NCBI GenBank assembly: GCA_016709545.1
Contig: JADJMO010000009.1
Span: forward strand, 124,001 to 188,000
Length of the DNA stretch: 64,000 bases
Source: Myxococcales bacterium
Lineage (GTDB): Bacteria; Myxococcota_A; Polyangia; Polyangiales; JADJMO01
Direction: 5' to 3'
A program made the position numbers and the translations under genes. Numbering within the stretch: position 1 is the first letter of the stretch; every line of letters begins with the position of its first letter. Shown one piece after another: positions 1 to 8,962 of this stretch. Below the pieces are notes generated by a model that worked only from the letters and a program-made list of their open reading frames with translations, ran no database searches and was not told the origin of the DNA.

Positions 1-1
1 C

Positions 2-814
2 AGCGCGATCCTCAACTCGCTGCTCACGCTGCTCAACGAGCGCCGCTACGTGTCCGGCGGCGCCACCCTCGAGTGCCCGCTGCTCACCGCCATCGGCGCC
101 TCCAACGAGGTGCCCGCCGACGCCGATCTCGCCGCCATCTTCGACCGCTTCCTCCTGCGGGTGCGCACCGACTACCTCGACGCCTTCCACTTCCAGGACC
201 TGCTCCAGCGCGGGTGGGAGCTCGAGGCCAAGCTCACGACCCAGAAGACGACGCCGCTGCTGAGCGCCGACGAGCTCCGCGCGGCCCAGCGCGCGATCGC
301 CCAGCGCACCCAGTTCACCGACACATTCCTCTCGGCCTACCGCAGCCTGGTGCTCCAGATCCGCGCCGAGGGCATCGGGCTCTCCGACCGCCGCGTGGTC
401 AAGCTGCTCAAGCTGTGCGCGGCGAGCGCGTTCCTCGACGGCCGCACCGCCCCCGACGCGAGCGACCTCTTCGTCCTGCAGCACGTGTGGAACGCCGAGG
501 ACCAGGCGGCCATCCTGCAAGGCCTCGTCCAGCCCGTGCTCGAGGCGCACTACCGCGAACACCCCGAGACCCGACGCCTCGGGGCCGCGGCCGTGGGCCT
601 CCCCGCCATCGAGGCCGAGATCGAGCGGGTCCGGGTCGTGCTCGCGGGCACGGGCGCCCTCTCCGACGTCCAGCTGTTCGCCCAGCTGCGCCTCCTCGGC
701 GAGCTCAAGACCGCCCTGTCGAGCCAGCCCGAGGCCAAGGCCCGGGAGCTCGCGCAGCGGGTCGACGTGCTGCTCGACGCGGCCTTCAAGGGTGGGCGAT
801 TCGGCGCGCTGTGA
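2..814 (+). CDS. MoxR/RavA-type AAA+ ATPase, C-terminal part (5' end outside window)
   Basis: About 270 codons are visible and the reading frame is open at the left edge. The first residues, SAILNSLLTLLNERRY, are the helix after Walker B that is conserved in RavA-like MoxR ATPases. It is followed by the sensor-1 stretch TAIGASNEVP and the Arg-finger segment IFDRFLLRV. The rest is the lid plus a helical C-terminal extension. MoxR ATPases act as chaperones that load metals or help assemble multi-subunit complexes, usually with a VWA-domain partner, which would lie outside this window. The family call is secure. The substrate cannot be inferred. The next gene starts about 30 nt downstream behind its own -10-like element. 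Confidence 0.85.
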   Translation, partial: SAILNSLLTLLNERRYVSGGATLECPLLTAIGASNEVPADADLAAIFDRFLLRVRTDYLDAFHFQDLLQRGWELEAKLTTQKTTPLLSADELRAAQRAIAQRTQFTDTFLSAYRSLVLQIRAEGIGLSDRRVVKLLKLCAASAFLDGRTAPDASDLFVLQHVWNAEDQAAILQGLVQPVLEAHYREHPETRRLGAAAVGLPAIEAEIERVRVVLAGTGALSDVQLFAQLRLLGELKTALSSQPEAKARELAQRVDVLLDAAFKGGRFGAL

Positions 815-832
815 CTTTCGCGCGCGCGCGGC

Positions 833-838
833 TAAGCT
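833..838 (+). promoter_or_regulatory. -10 element (GC-TAAGCT) just before the 845 start
   Basis: TAAGCT preceded by GC lies 6 nt before the GTG at 845. GTGACT 16 nt upstream is a fair -35. The geometry leaves almost no 5' leader. Confidence 0.45.
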
Positions 839-844
839 CGGCCC

Positions 845-1120
845 GTGGCTCTGCGCACCTTCCGTGTCCTCGACACCGCCCCCCTCGTTCGCCGGGGGGT
901 CATCGTCCTCGAGCTCGACCACCCGAGCCCCGTCGTGGGCATCGCGATCGGCATGGCGATCGAGATCGTCTGGAAGGATGGCGGGCGCGAGAAGGTCGAG
1001 CTCAAGGGCCTCGGGTTCGCGAGCAGCACGCCCGACCACGCGCACATCATCGTCGGCGCGCCGAAGCGCGCGGACTTCGAGAGCGTCGAGCGCATCGAGG
1101 TCGACCCGGGCGCCCGCTGA
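845..1120 (+). CDS. Small hypothetical protein (91 aa)
   Basis: No recognised domain. The protein alternates short hydrophobic strands (VIVLELDHP, GIAIGMAIEIVWKDG) with charged turns, which suggests a compact beta-rich soluble protein with no signal peptide or membrane segment. The GTG start is chosen because a -10-like box sits 6 nt upstream, and the codon usage (C/G third positions) matches its neighbours. It ends 7 nt before the TatD gene, so the two are probably co-transcribed. Function unknown. Confidence 0.6.
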   Translation: MALRTFRVLDTAPLVRRGVIVLELDHPSPVVGIAIGMAIEIVWKDGGREKVELKGLGFASSTPDHAHIIVGAPKRADFESVERIEVDPGAR

Positions 1121-1127
1121 GCTGGGC

Positions 1128-1942
1128 GTGCCGTTCGACACCCACGTCCACCTCGAGCATCCGGCCCTCGGCTCGCCGCGCCTCACGTGGGAGCGCGCAC
1201 GCGCCGCGGGGTGGATCGCCTCCTCGCCGTGGGCGTCGGCCCGGCCACCTGGTCCGAGACCGTCGCCGCCGCCGACGTGATCGGGGTCGACGTGGCGCTC
1301 GGCATCCACCCGGAGCTCGTGCCGGAGCTCGACGATGCGACCTTGGATGCCGCGCTCGCGGCCTTGCCGGCGCGCCTCGTCGACGCGCGCGCGATCGCCG
1401 TCGGCGAGTGCGGCCTCGACGGTCCGAGCGGCGATCTCGACCGCCAGATCGCCGTGCTGCGCGCGCACCTCCGCATCGCGCGCGAGCTCTCGCTGCCGGT
1501 CTGCCTGCACGTGTTCCGGGTGCAGGAGCGCGCGCTCGCGGTCGTGCGCGAGGCCGGCCCCCTGCCCGCGGGAGGCGTCGTCCACTCGTATTCGGGCTCC
1601 GCGGAGCTCGTGCGCAACTGGGCGCGACTCGGCTTCTCGTTCGCGTTCGGCGGCGCGCTCACCCGGAGCAACGCGCGCCGCCCCCAGCTCGCCGCGCGCG
1701 CGGTCCCCGACGAGCTGCTCCTCGCCGAGACCGACGCGCCGTTCCAGCCCGCCGGCGAAGACGCGCGCGACCGTGCGCACGGCGAGCCCGCCGATCTACC
1801 GCTCGTCCTCGCCGCGATCGCGGCCGCGCGAGGCGTCGACCCTGCAACCATCGTTGCGCTCACCGACGCGAACGCGCAGCGGCTCTTCGGCCCTCGTCGT
1901 GACCCGATCAGGGGAAGAACAGGATCGGGTGGTCCGCCGTGA
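1128..1942 (+). CDS. TatD-family metal-dependent hydrolase/DNase (frameshifted)
   Basis: TatD proteins are TIM-barrel metalloenzymes with 3'-5' DNase activity. The N-terminal metal motif THVHLEHP is read in one frame from GTG 1128. The rest (GVDRLLAVGVGP, metal-binding GECGLD, LHVFR, VVHSYSG, ETDAPFQ) is in the next frame. The switch falls at the GGGG run 1208-1211: one more G gives a continuous reading (AAGVDRLL). All catalytic His/Asp/Glu positions are otherwise present and the joined length (about 271 aa) suits the family, so this is an intact gene with a probable one-base sequence error. Its end overlaps the convergent extensin-like gene by 35 nt. Confidence 0.85.
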
Positions 1943-2633
1943 GGTCGAAGTGCACGTGGTCGAAGTGCGAGGCGTTGTAGTTGGGTGAGATCCCGCTGTC
2001 GAAGGCCTCGGTGGCCGCGACGTCGCAGAACGTCTGCCAGAGCACCCGCGCGTCGCTGGTGTCCGGCACCGGCTTCGCCGCCGTCTTGCCGCAGGTGGCC
2101 TGACCGACCTTGCCGTGGAAGTCGTGCTGCACGACGAGGTGCTTGCCGCCCTTGAGCTTGAACCCGCTGATGTCGATCGCGAAGCCGATGCGGTGACGGA
2201 GCGGCGCGCCCGGATCCACGATCACCTGGTTCGGGCGGTGGAACGACTTCACCATCACGTGGGTGACGCCGTGCTTCTTCACCGTCTTGGCGAGGTCGAC
2301 CAGCGAGACCGCGAGGCGGCAGTCGATGGCGTCGCCGGCGGCGATGGTGCGCTGGTCGTAGGGGCGACCGGTGTCGAAGTGCACGTCGTCGATCGGTCCG
2401 GTGAGGATCACGGGCTGCGCGATCTTCGGGGCCCCCGGCGCGGCCACGTGCGGGACCTTCAGCTTCTTGAGGGCCTTCTCGCAGGAGCCAGGGTCGAGCG
2501 CGCCGTGCTGCACCGATTTACGCGATGCGGCAGATTCGGTCCGCGGCGTCGCCAGCGCCAGGGTGGAGGCGACGCCGAGGCAGCCCACGGCCCGCGGAAT
2601 GCGGCCGAAAAGTGGTGCCCGCCACTGCGACAT
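1908..2633 (-). CDS. Extensin-like C-terminal domain protein (M15/LAS-type peptidase fold), secreted
   Basis: A 241-aa product with a hydrophobic N-terminal segment (residues about 12-30) that acts as a secretion signal. The C-terminal domain has the extensin-C layout: a conserved pair of Cys, HRIGFAIDISGF (metal-ligand His and Asp) and HFDHVHFDL near the end (second metal His). This domain belongs to the LAS superfamily of murein amidases/carboxypeptidases, so a periplasmic or surface role on peptidoglycan is likely, though activity is not proven. ATG 2633 is chosen for the signal peptide and for a TGCTAGCCC -10 element ending 8 nt upstream. Convergent overlap with the TatD gene. Confidence 0.75.
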   Translation of the reverse strand: MSQWRAPLFGRIPRAVGCLGVASTLALATPRTESAASRKSVQHGALDPGSCEKALKKLKVPHVAAPGAPKIAQPVILTGPIDDVHFDTGRPYDQRTIAAGDAIDCRLAVSLVDLAKTVKKHGVTHVMVKSFHRPNQVIVDPGAPLRHRIGFAIDISGFKLKGGKHLVVQHDFHGKVGQATCGKTAAKPVPDTSDARVLWQTFCDVAATEAFDSGISPNYNASHFDHVHFDLTADHPILFFP

Positions 2634-2641
2634 CGTCCCAG

Positions 2642-2647
2642 GGGCTA
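2642..2647 (-). promoter_or_regulatory. -10 element (TGC-TAGCCC) of the extensin-like gene
   Basis: On the minus strand TGCTAGCCC is followed by 8 nt and then ATG at 2633. There is no Shine-Dalgarno, so a leaderless or near-leaderless mRNA is predicted. Confidence 0.45.
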
Positions 2648-2816
2648 GCACGGCGTGGAGCCGCTCCCCAACTTTCGACCCTGCACCGCAAACAGCCACG
2701 GCCGATTCCTTCCGTGCGGCCGGAGTGGGTGGAAGGGCTCCTTGTTGCCTACCTGCACGACGTGTCACGTATGCAAGGCCACGATCCCCGCCCGCGTCCC
2801 CGCAGGAGCCCCACCG

Positions 2817-4064
2817 ATGCGCTTTTCTCCGTCTTTCTTCGTCCTCGGACTCGTCGCCTCTCCCCTGTTGGTCGGCTGCTCCTCCGGAGGCCCCGTCGAA
2901 GACCCCGGCCTCGGCAAGGCGAGCGCACCCGTCATCAACGGCAGCATCGACAAGCCCGAGAAGTTCCCCGCCACGGTGCTGATCGAGACCCTCGTCGATC
3001 CCGCGAAGGGCCTCGGCGCCGGGTGTTCGGGCACGCTGGTCGGCACGCGCGTGGTCGTGACCGCCCGCCACTGCGTCAGCAACTACGACGAGCGCACGCG
3101 GAACTTCGGCGCGGACTACGACAAGGCGAACATGCACGTGTGGTACGGCGCCGAGCCGCGCGGCACGCCCGACAACTCGGTCATCAAGATCGTCTACCCG
3201 CCGTCGTCCACCATCGACAACGTCGACATCGCCCTCCTCGTCCTCACCAAGCCCGCCACGCCGACCTTCGCCCCCATCCGCCTCACCAAGCCCCCCAAGA
3301 CCGGAGCCCCGGTCGCGGTCGCCGGGTACGGCCTGAGCAACGACGGAGTGACCAGCAGCGCGACCGCCTTTCATCCTCGCTACAAGCGCGAAGGCCTCAA
3401 CATCTCCGCCGTCGGCCCGGCGGGTGGCTACGTCGGCACCAAGGAGCTCGTGCTCGGGGAGTCGATCTGCTCCGGTGACTCGGGCGGTCCGGTCTACGAC
3501 GGCTACTCGGGCGCGCTCCTCGCGGTCACCTCGCGCGGGGGCAACGGCACCGCGCCGTCCGCCTCCCAGCCGTGGGCCGGCTGCGTCGGCAGCAAGACCT
3601 ACAACATCTTCACGCGCGTCGACGGCTACGCCGACCTCATCAGGGCGACGCTGGCCGAGGTGGGCGAGGTGCCGTGGGAAGAGGGCACCCCGAAGCCCAC
3701 GCCGACCACGCCACCCGGTCCGACCCCGGGCGACGTCGGCGCCACGTGCGCTGGGCCTTCCGACTGCACCTCGAAGCTCTGCATCTCCTACGACGGCAAG
3801 AACCTCTGCTCGCAGAAGTGCACCGACAAGAGCACCTGCCCCGCCGGCATGGACTGCGCGGGTGGCTTCTGCGTGCCGGGCACCACGGCGCCGGTCGATC
3901 CGCCCGTCGACGACGCGGGCACCGATCCGCCGGCCGCGACGCCGGCCTCCGAGCCCACCACCAAGGGTGGCTGCACCACCGCGCCGGGCTCGAACGGAGC
4001 CCCGAGCCTCGCCTTCGGCCTCGTCGCGGGCCTCGCCGTCCTCGTCACCCGTCGTCGTCGCTGA
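2817..4064 (+). CDS. Trypsin-like serine protease, lipoprotein with MYXO-CTERM-like tail (copy 1)
   Basis: A 415-aa S1-family protease. The triad is visible: His in TARHC, Asp in NVDIALL, Ser in GDSGGP. An N-terminal signal peptide ends in a lipobox (LLVGCSS). After the protease domain comes a Cys-rich module (about residues 310-350, eight Cys in CxxxxDC/CxxKC style), a Pro/Thr/Asp linker, then GC, one hydrophobic helix and RRRR at the C-terminus, the layout of MYXO-CTERM sorting signals. Start ATG 2817 has AGGAG 9 nt upstream; earlier in-frame starts lack a signal peptide. It is followed 18 nt later by a paralogue. Likely cell-surface or secreted predation/processing protease. Confidence 0.85.
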   Translation: MRFSPSFFVLGLVASPLLVGCSSGGPVEDPGLGKASAPVINGSIDKPEKFPATVLIETLVDPAKGLGAGCSGTLVGTRVVVTARHCVSNYDERTRNFGADYDKANMHVWYGAEPRGTPDNSVIKIVYPPSSTIDNVDIALLVLTKPATPTFAPIRLTKPPKTGAPVAVAGYGLSNDGVTSSATAFHPRYKREGLNISAVGPAGGYVGTKELVLGESICSGDSGGPVYDGYSGALLAVTSRGGNGTAPSASQPWAGCVGSKTYNIFTRVDGYADLIRATLAEVGEVPWEEGTPKPTPTTPPGPTPGDVGATCAGPSDCTSKLCISYDGKNLCSQKCTDKSTCPAGMDCAGGFCVPGTTAPVDPPVDDAGTDPPAATPASEPTTKGGCTTAPGSNGAPSLAFGLVAGLAVLVTRRRR

Positions 4065-4082
4065 GCCACTGGAGCGTTTCCC

Positions 4083-5303
4083 ATGGATCCCGTCCGATTC
4101 GGTCTGACCTCGGCGATGGCCGCGGTGTGCCTCGCGCTCGTCCCCGGCTGCGGCAGCAGTCCCGAGTCCCTCTCCTCCACGGCCGCGCCGATCATCAAGG
4201 GTGAGCCGAGCCCCGAGTCCGAGAACGCGGCGGTCGCCGTCGTCCTCACCTCGGGCGGCGGACTCGCCGGCAGCTGCTCCGGCGTCATCGTGGCGCCCAC
4301 GATCGTGCTCACCGCGCGGCACTGCGTGTCCGAGACCGAACCGGGCGGACTCGCCTGCAACAAGGACGGCAAGTCGCTGGGCGGCGGTGGGGTGCTCAAG
4401 GATCACGTCGCGAACGACCTCGCCATCCTCGTGGGGCCGAAGGCCTCGTTCAGCTTCGCGGCGCGCGGCAAGAAGGTCATCCACGACGGCGCCAAGAACC
4501 TCTGCAACCACGACTTCGCCATCATCCTCCTCGACAAGCCGATCACCGGGACGCCGATCGCCACGATCCGCCTCGACACGGCGCCGGTGAAGGGTGACCT
4601 GCTGACGGCCGTGGGCTGGGGCACCTCCGATTCGCCGGGCATCGCGCGCCGGCACCGCACGGGCATCCCCGTCACCGTCGTGGGGCCTGGCAACAGCCCG
4701 CGGGGTGGCGGCGTCGGCCCCGCCGAGTTCGCCATCGGCGAGGGCATCTGCTCCGGCGACAGCGGCGGGCCTGCCTTCGACGAGAAGACCGGTGCCGTCA
4801 TCGGCGTCGTCTCGCGCGGCGGCAACGGCAACCCCGACACGAGCAGCGCCATCAACGGCTGCATCGACACCGCCGAGTACAAGACGTCGAACTTCTACAC
4901 GCGCACCGACGGCTTCAAGGACATGATTCTCGCGGCCTTCGCCGAGGCGGGGGAGAAGGTCTGGCTCGAGGGCGAGCCCGACCCGCGCAAGGCGGGCTTC
5001 GGCCTCACGTGCGCGGCGCCCGAGGACTGCCAGTCCAACTGGTGCCTCGGCGCCGGTGGCAAGAACTTCTGCTCGCAGGTGTGCGCCGACGACAAGCCGT
5101 GCCCCGAGGGCTACTCCTGCAGCGACGTCGGCGGCACCAAGCTCTGCGTGCCCACCCCCGCGGCACCCCCGCCGGCGGCCCCGGCCTCCGGCAGCAGCGG
5201 CGGATGCTCGGCGAGCGGCGCCACGCCGATCTCGACGGGCCTCGGCTTCGGCGCGCTGCTCGGGCTCGCCGCGCTCGTCGGCGTCGGACGCCGTCGACGC
5301 TGA
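4083..5303 (+). CDS. Trypsin-like serine protease with MYXO-CTERM-like tail (copy 2)
   Basis: A 406-aa tandem paralogue of the preceding protease with the same order: signal peptide and lipobox-like LVPGCGSS, propeptide-like Ile-Ile-Lys-Gly activation site, S1 domain (TARHC, HDFAIILL, GDSGGP), Cys-rich module (CAAPEDCQSNWC to CVP), Ala/Pro linker, GC, TM helix and RRRR. The activation-site sequence (APIIKG here, APVING in copy 1) at the start of the protease domain suggests zymogen processing in both. The 18-nt gap indicates co-transcription. Divergence between the copies, for example the insertion before the Asp motif, suggests an old duplication with different substrates. Confidence 0.85.
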   Translation: MDPVRFGLTSAMAAVCLALVPGCGSSPESLSSTAAPIIKGEPSPESENAAVAVVLTSGGGLAGSCSGVIVAPTIVLTARHCVSETEPGGLACNKDGKSLGGGGVLKDHVANDLAILVGPKASFSFAARGKKVIHDGAKNLCNHDFAIILLDKPITGTPIATIRLDTAPVKGDLLTAVGWGTSDSPGIARRHRTGIPVTVVGPGNSPRGGGVGPAEFAIGEGICSGDSGGPAFDEKTGAVIGVVSRGGNGNPDTSSAINGCIDTAEYKTSNFYTRTDGFKDMILAAFAEAGEKVWLEGEPDPRKAGFGLTCAAPEDCQSNWCLGAGGKNFCSQVCADDKPCPEGYSCSDVGGTKLCVPTPAAPPPAAPASGSSGGCSASGATPISTGLGFGALLGLAALVGVGRRRR

Positions 5304-5305
5304 GG

Positions 5306-5908
5306 GTGGCCTCCTCGAGGACGACGCAGGCGCGCGTCGCGATCACGTTGCCGGCCTCGGGCGGCCGCCTCGTCGTCGTCGCCGACACGCACTCTGCACC
5401 CCACCCCGGCAGCGCGGCGCACCTGGCCGCGCTGCGACCGGACGCGATCCTCCACGCGGGTGACATCGGCGACCTCTCGGTGCTCGACGAGCTCGCGACG
5501 ATCGCCCCCGTCCACGCGGTGCGGGGCAACATCGACGTCCACGCGAGAGAGGTGCCCGATCACCTCGTCCTCGACGTGACCTGCGAGCAGGGCCCCAGCC
5601 TGCGCATCTTCATGGTCCACATCGGCCTCGACGGCCCGCGGCTGCGCGCCGACGTGGACCGCAAGGCGCGCGCCGAGGAGGCGTCGCTGGTCGTGTGCGG
5701 GCACTCGCACATCCCGTTCGTCGGGCAGCAGCGGGGCCTCACGCTGTTCAATCCCGGGTCGATCGGCCCGCGGCGCTTCCAGCTGCCGATCCTGTTCGGC
5801 ACCATCGATCTGGCGCCGACCGGCGCGCGGCTCGCCCACTTCGAGGCCGCGACCGGCGAGCGCTTCGACCCGAAGCGCGCCGCCGCCGACCGCGCAGCCG
5901 CGAAATAG
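5306..5908 (+). CDS. YfcE/MJ0936-type metallophosphoesterase
   Basis: A 200-aa calcineurin-like phosphoesterase. All five metal-binding blocks are present: DTHS, HAGDIGD, GNID (the GNCD/GNHE position), VCGHSH and NPGS. This short form matches the YfcE/YsnB group, which hydrolyses small phosphodiesters with two metal ions. GTG 5306, two nt after the protease stop, is the most upstream start that keeps the domain whole; a TTG at about 5348 is an alternative. It probably belongs to the protease transcription unit but has no export signal, so it acts in the cytoplasm. Physiological substrate unknown. Confidence 0.8.
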   Translation: MASSRTTQARVAITLPASGGRLVVVADTHSAPHPGSAAHLAALRPDAILHAGDIGDLSVLDELATIAPVHAVRGNIDVHAREVPDHLVLDVTCEQGPSLRIFMVHIGLDGPRLRADVDRKARAEEASLVVCGHSHIPFVGQQRGLTLFNPGSIGPRRFQLPILFGTIDLAPTGARLAHFEAATGERFDPKRAAADRAAAK

Positions 5909-5953
5909 CGGTGCCCCCCGAGCGGGGACCCCACCCCGAGGGTCGAGCAGGGA

Positions 5954-5978
5954 CCCGAGCGAAGTAGCTTCGCTCGGG
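5954..5978. terminator. Perfect 11-bp hairpin between convergent genes
   Basis: CCCGAGCGAAG, a TAG loop, then CTTCGCTCGGG. It is followed by two more perfect hairpins (5981-5996 and 6002-6016), all within the 112 nt between the phosphoesterase and the M16 gene. This probably ends transcription from both sides. The lack of a T tract on the plus strand makes the mechanism uncertain. Confidence 0.5.
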
Positions 5979-5980
5979 AC

Positions 5981-6016
5981 GCGCCCTCGTGGGCGCGAAA
6001 CCCGGCCGCAGGCCGG
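5981..6016. repeat. Two further short hairpins (GCGCCC/GGGCGC and CCGGCC/GGCCGG)
   Basis: Two adjacent 6-bp perfect stems with 4-nt and 3-nt loops. The second is followed by AAAA on the plus strand and, seen from the minus strand, lies just past the M16 stop codon. Confidence 0.4.
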
Positions 6017-6020
6017 AAAA

Positions 6021-7442
6021 TCAGGGCTCGAAGTCGTAAGGGAGCACCTCGGTCGAGGCGAGGTTCGGGATCGCCTTGGCGATGGCGCCGGCGAGCTCGC
6101 CCGCCGTGCCGACCACGACCACCGCGAGGTCGTCGCGCGAGATGCGCTTCTTGATGGCGGCGTTGGCGGCGTCGAGCGTCGTCTGGCCGACGCGCCCCAC
6201 GTAGCCGGTGTGGTAGTCCGAGGGCAGCCCGTAGACCTCCTCGTCCACGGCCTGGCGCACGCGCTTGAACGGCGTGTCCACGTCGAACGCGTACTACTCC
6301 GAGAGGTAGCTGCGCGAGAACGTGAGCTCCTCCTTGGTGATGCCGTCGGCGAGCCACGCCTCGAGCAGCTCCAGCTCGAGCGCGACGCACGCCGCCGCGT
6401 CGGTGGCGGCGGGGAAGGTCCACATCGAGAACGCCTCGCGGCGCCGATCGATCGGCAGGCGCGCGTACGCGCCGTACGACCAGCCGCGCTTGCTGCGCAC
6501 CTCCTTCATCAGGCGCGCCGTGAAGGTGCCGCCGAAGGCGGTGTTGCCCACGTGCAGGGCCACGTGATCGGGGTCGAGCGGGTGGGTGCCGAGACCACCG
6601 ATGAGGATCTGGGTCTGGGTGCGCGCGGGCTTGTCGACGAAGACGAGCCGCCGGCCCTTGGCCATGGTGGGCTCGGTCGAGGGGTCTTTGAGCGCAGGGC
6701 CATTGGGCAGCGCGGCGACGAGCGGCAAGAGGTGCTCGTCGAGCGCAGCGCGGTCGATGTCACCGGCCACGCCGAGCACCACGTTGCCACGGCGCAGGTG
6801 GAGCGCGTGCGCGTCGAGCAGCTCGGCCCGTGTGCGCAGGGGGATGGTCTTGGTGGTGCCCGAGAGGCCGCGCCCGAGCGGGTGCGCGCCGAACACCGCG
6901 CGGCGGAAGAACCGCGACGCGAGGCCCTTGTCGTTGTCGCGGGCCTCGACGAGCTCGGCCACCGCCTCGCGCTTGAGACGGGCGAGCTCGTCGGCGTCGA
7001 ACGTGGGCCGGAGCAGGATGTCGGTGAGCAGCTTGACGAAGGGCGCGAGGTTGCGCCGGATGACCTGCGCGTGGACGTTGATGGAGGACGAGGAGACGTC
7101 GACCGACACCTCGCCGCCGAGGCGGTCGAGGGCCTCCTCGATCTTCTCCGCGCTCATCGACTTGGTCCCGCGCCGGAGCATGCGCCCCATCAGGCGGGTC
7201 GAGCCGACCCGATCGTTCGCCTCGAGGGCCGCGCCGCTGCGGAACGCGAGCGCGATGTCGACCAGCGGCAGGTCGTGGTTCTCCCCGAGGAACGCCACCG
7301 CGCCGCCGCCGGCGTCGATGCGGACCGGGGGCGCGCCCGAGCTCGCGAAGGCGCTCGGCGCGGCGCTGGACATGGATGGGCGGTGCAAGAGCAGGGAGGA
7401 CAGCGTGGAGAGCGCGAAGCGGCGGGTCATCGGAACCCCCAC
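6021..7442 (-). CDS. M16-family peptidase-like subunit without HXXEH (in-frame TAG at 6294-6296)
   Basis: About 473 codons. The N-terminal half keeps the M16 fold but lacks the HXXEH zinc motif (VGSTRLMGRMLRRG at the equivalent place). The C-terminal half has the substrate-binding R/Y pair (RGWSYGAY). This is the usual non-catalytic partner of a two-subunit M16B protease. The frame is interrupted by one TAG after SYLSE; downstream YAFDVDTPFKRVRQAVDEEV is in the same frame and is family-like, so this is a nonsense codon or base error and not a shift. A Tat-like MTRRFALSTLSS stretch suggests export. Its start overlaps the stop of the active subunit by 16 nt. Confidence 0.75.
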
Positions 7443-8951
7443 TTGCGCGACTTGCGGGGGAATCTCGCCGGCTTCTTGGGCGCCTTGGCCATCGCCCCGC
7501 CCGCCTCGTCCTCTTCGTCAGCCTCGGCGTGGCCGGCGGTGCCGTCGGGAAGCACCACGACCACGGTGCGGTGCATCGCGACCAGGTACTTGCGCGCGAC
7601 GGCCTGCACCTCGGCCGCGGTGACCGCGCGGTAGGCCGCGAGGCGCGAGAACCCGGCGCCCGCGTCGCCGAGCAGCGTGTCGTAGAAACCGATCTGCTCG
7701 GCCTTGCCGTTCACCGTCTCGAGGCCCTGCAGGAAGCCGAGCTCGAGGCGCGACTTGGCCCGTTCGAGCTCGTCGTCGGTGACGCCGGACTTGGTGACCG
7801 CGTCGACCTCGACCTGCAGCGCGGCCTCGAGCTCCGCCGCGGTGTGCGTGCCGCGCGCGGCGGCGTACATCTCGTAGAGCCCCGGGTCGGCGAACGTGCT
7901 CACCCAGCCGCGGAGATCGGTGGCGAGCTCCTTCTTCTGCACGAGGGCCTTGTGCACGCGCGCGCCGCGCCCACCGAAGAGGATCTCGTTGAGGATGGTG
8001 AGCGGGACGTGGTCCGGGTCCGACAGCGACGGCCCCTTGTAGCCGAGCATCACCTTCTCGGTGGTGGTGGGCTTCTTGACGGTGACCCGCTTCTCCTTGG
8101 TCTGCGCGGGCTCGACCGAGACCTTGCGCTCGGGGATCTGCGCGGCCGGGAGCGCGCCGTAGTGGTCCTGCAGGATGCGCAGGGCGCTCTCCTCGCCGAA
8201 GTCTCCCACCGCGACCACCGTCACGTTGTTGGGCGCGTAGTAGGTCCGGTAGAACTTCTCGCAGTCCTCGGTGGTGAAGCCCTGGATGTCGTCCATCCAG
8301 CCGATGGTCGGCCAGTGGTACGGGTGCGACTCGAAGGCGGTCTGGTAGAGCAGCTCGTTGACCGCGCCCTCGACGTCGTCGTCGACGCGGTAGCGGCGCT
8401 CGTTGGCCACGACCTCCTTCTCGCTGCCGACCTGCTTGTCGCGCAGCACGAGGTTGTGGAGGCGGTCGGACTCGAGCTTCGCGGCGAGCGACAGCTTCGA
8501 GGCAGGGGAGGCTCTCGTGGTAGTAGGTCCAGTCGACCCAGGTGGCGGCGTTGGACTCGGCGCCGTTCTCCTCGAGCGTGCGGTCGAACTCGCCCGCCGC
8601 GAGGTGCGTGGTCTCGTTGAACATCAGGTGCTCGAACAGGTGCGCGATGCCGGTCTTGCCGGGCTTCTCGTCGCGCGAGCCGACGCGGACCCACGTGTGG
8701 TAGCTGACCACCGGCGCGCCGTGCTCGGGCAGGAGCAGCACGCGGAGGCCGTTGCCCATGCGCCAGCGGCGCACCTTCATGGAGGGGCCGAAGTCGACCT
8801 CGCCCTCGAAGGCCACGTGGGCGAGCGGGGGCCTCCCCTGGTTGAGCGCGTCGGCCGCGACGGCCTCCTTGGGTCGGCAGCCTTCGGCGGAGGAGAGGGT
8901 CGCAGTCATCAGCACCAGGGTCGTAGCGCGAAGCAGCCGGGAGATCCGCAC
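7427..8951 (-). CDS. M16-family zinc metallopeptidase, catalytic subunit, lipoprotein (frameshifted)
   Basis: Pitrilysin/processing-peptidase family. The N-terminal part from GTG 8951 has a signal with a lipobox-like SSAEGC and the zinc motif HLFEHLMFNET. The rest (ANERRY with the distal Glu, then two M16 half-domains) is one frame away. The join is at 8503-8505, where an extra A (T on the coding strand) splits SLP-ASKLSLAAKLESDR; removing it restores the family sequence. The joined product is about 508 aa. The gene lies 11 nt after the SRPBCC gene and overlaps the inactive partner, so the two subunits are made together and probably form a periplasmic heterodimer. Confidence 0.8.
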
Positions 8952-8962
8952 GGAACGCCCTT

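Noticed and set aside
73..1902. 609-codon Arg/Pro-rich frame overlapping the ATPase and TatD genes
   Set aside because: Out-of-frame reading of GC-rich genes; the conserved motifs lie in other frames.
6294..6296. TAG read as pyrrolysine or other recoding
   Set aside because: No recoding context seen; ordinary error or mutation is simpler given the many errors in the window.
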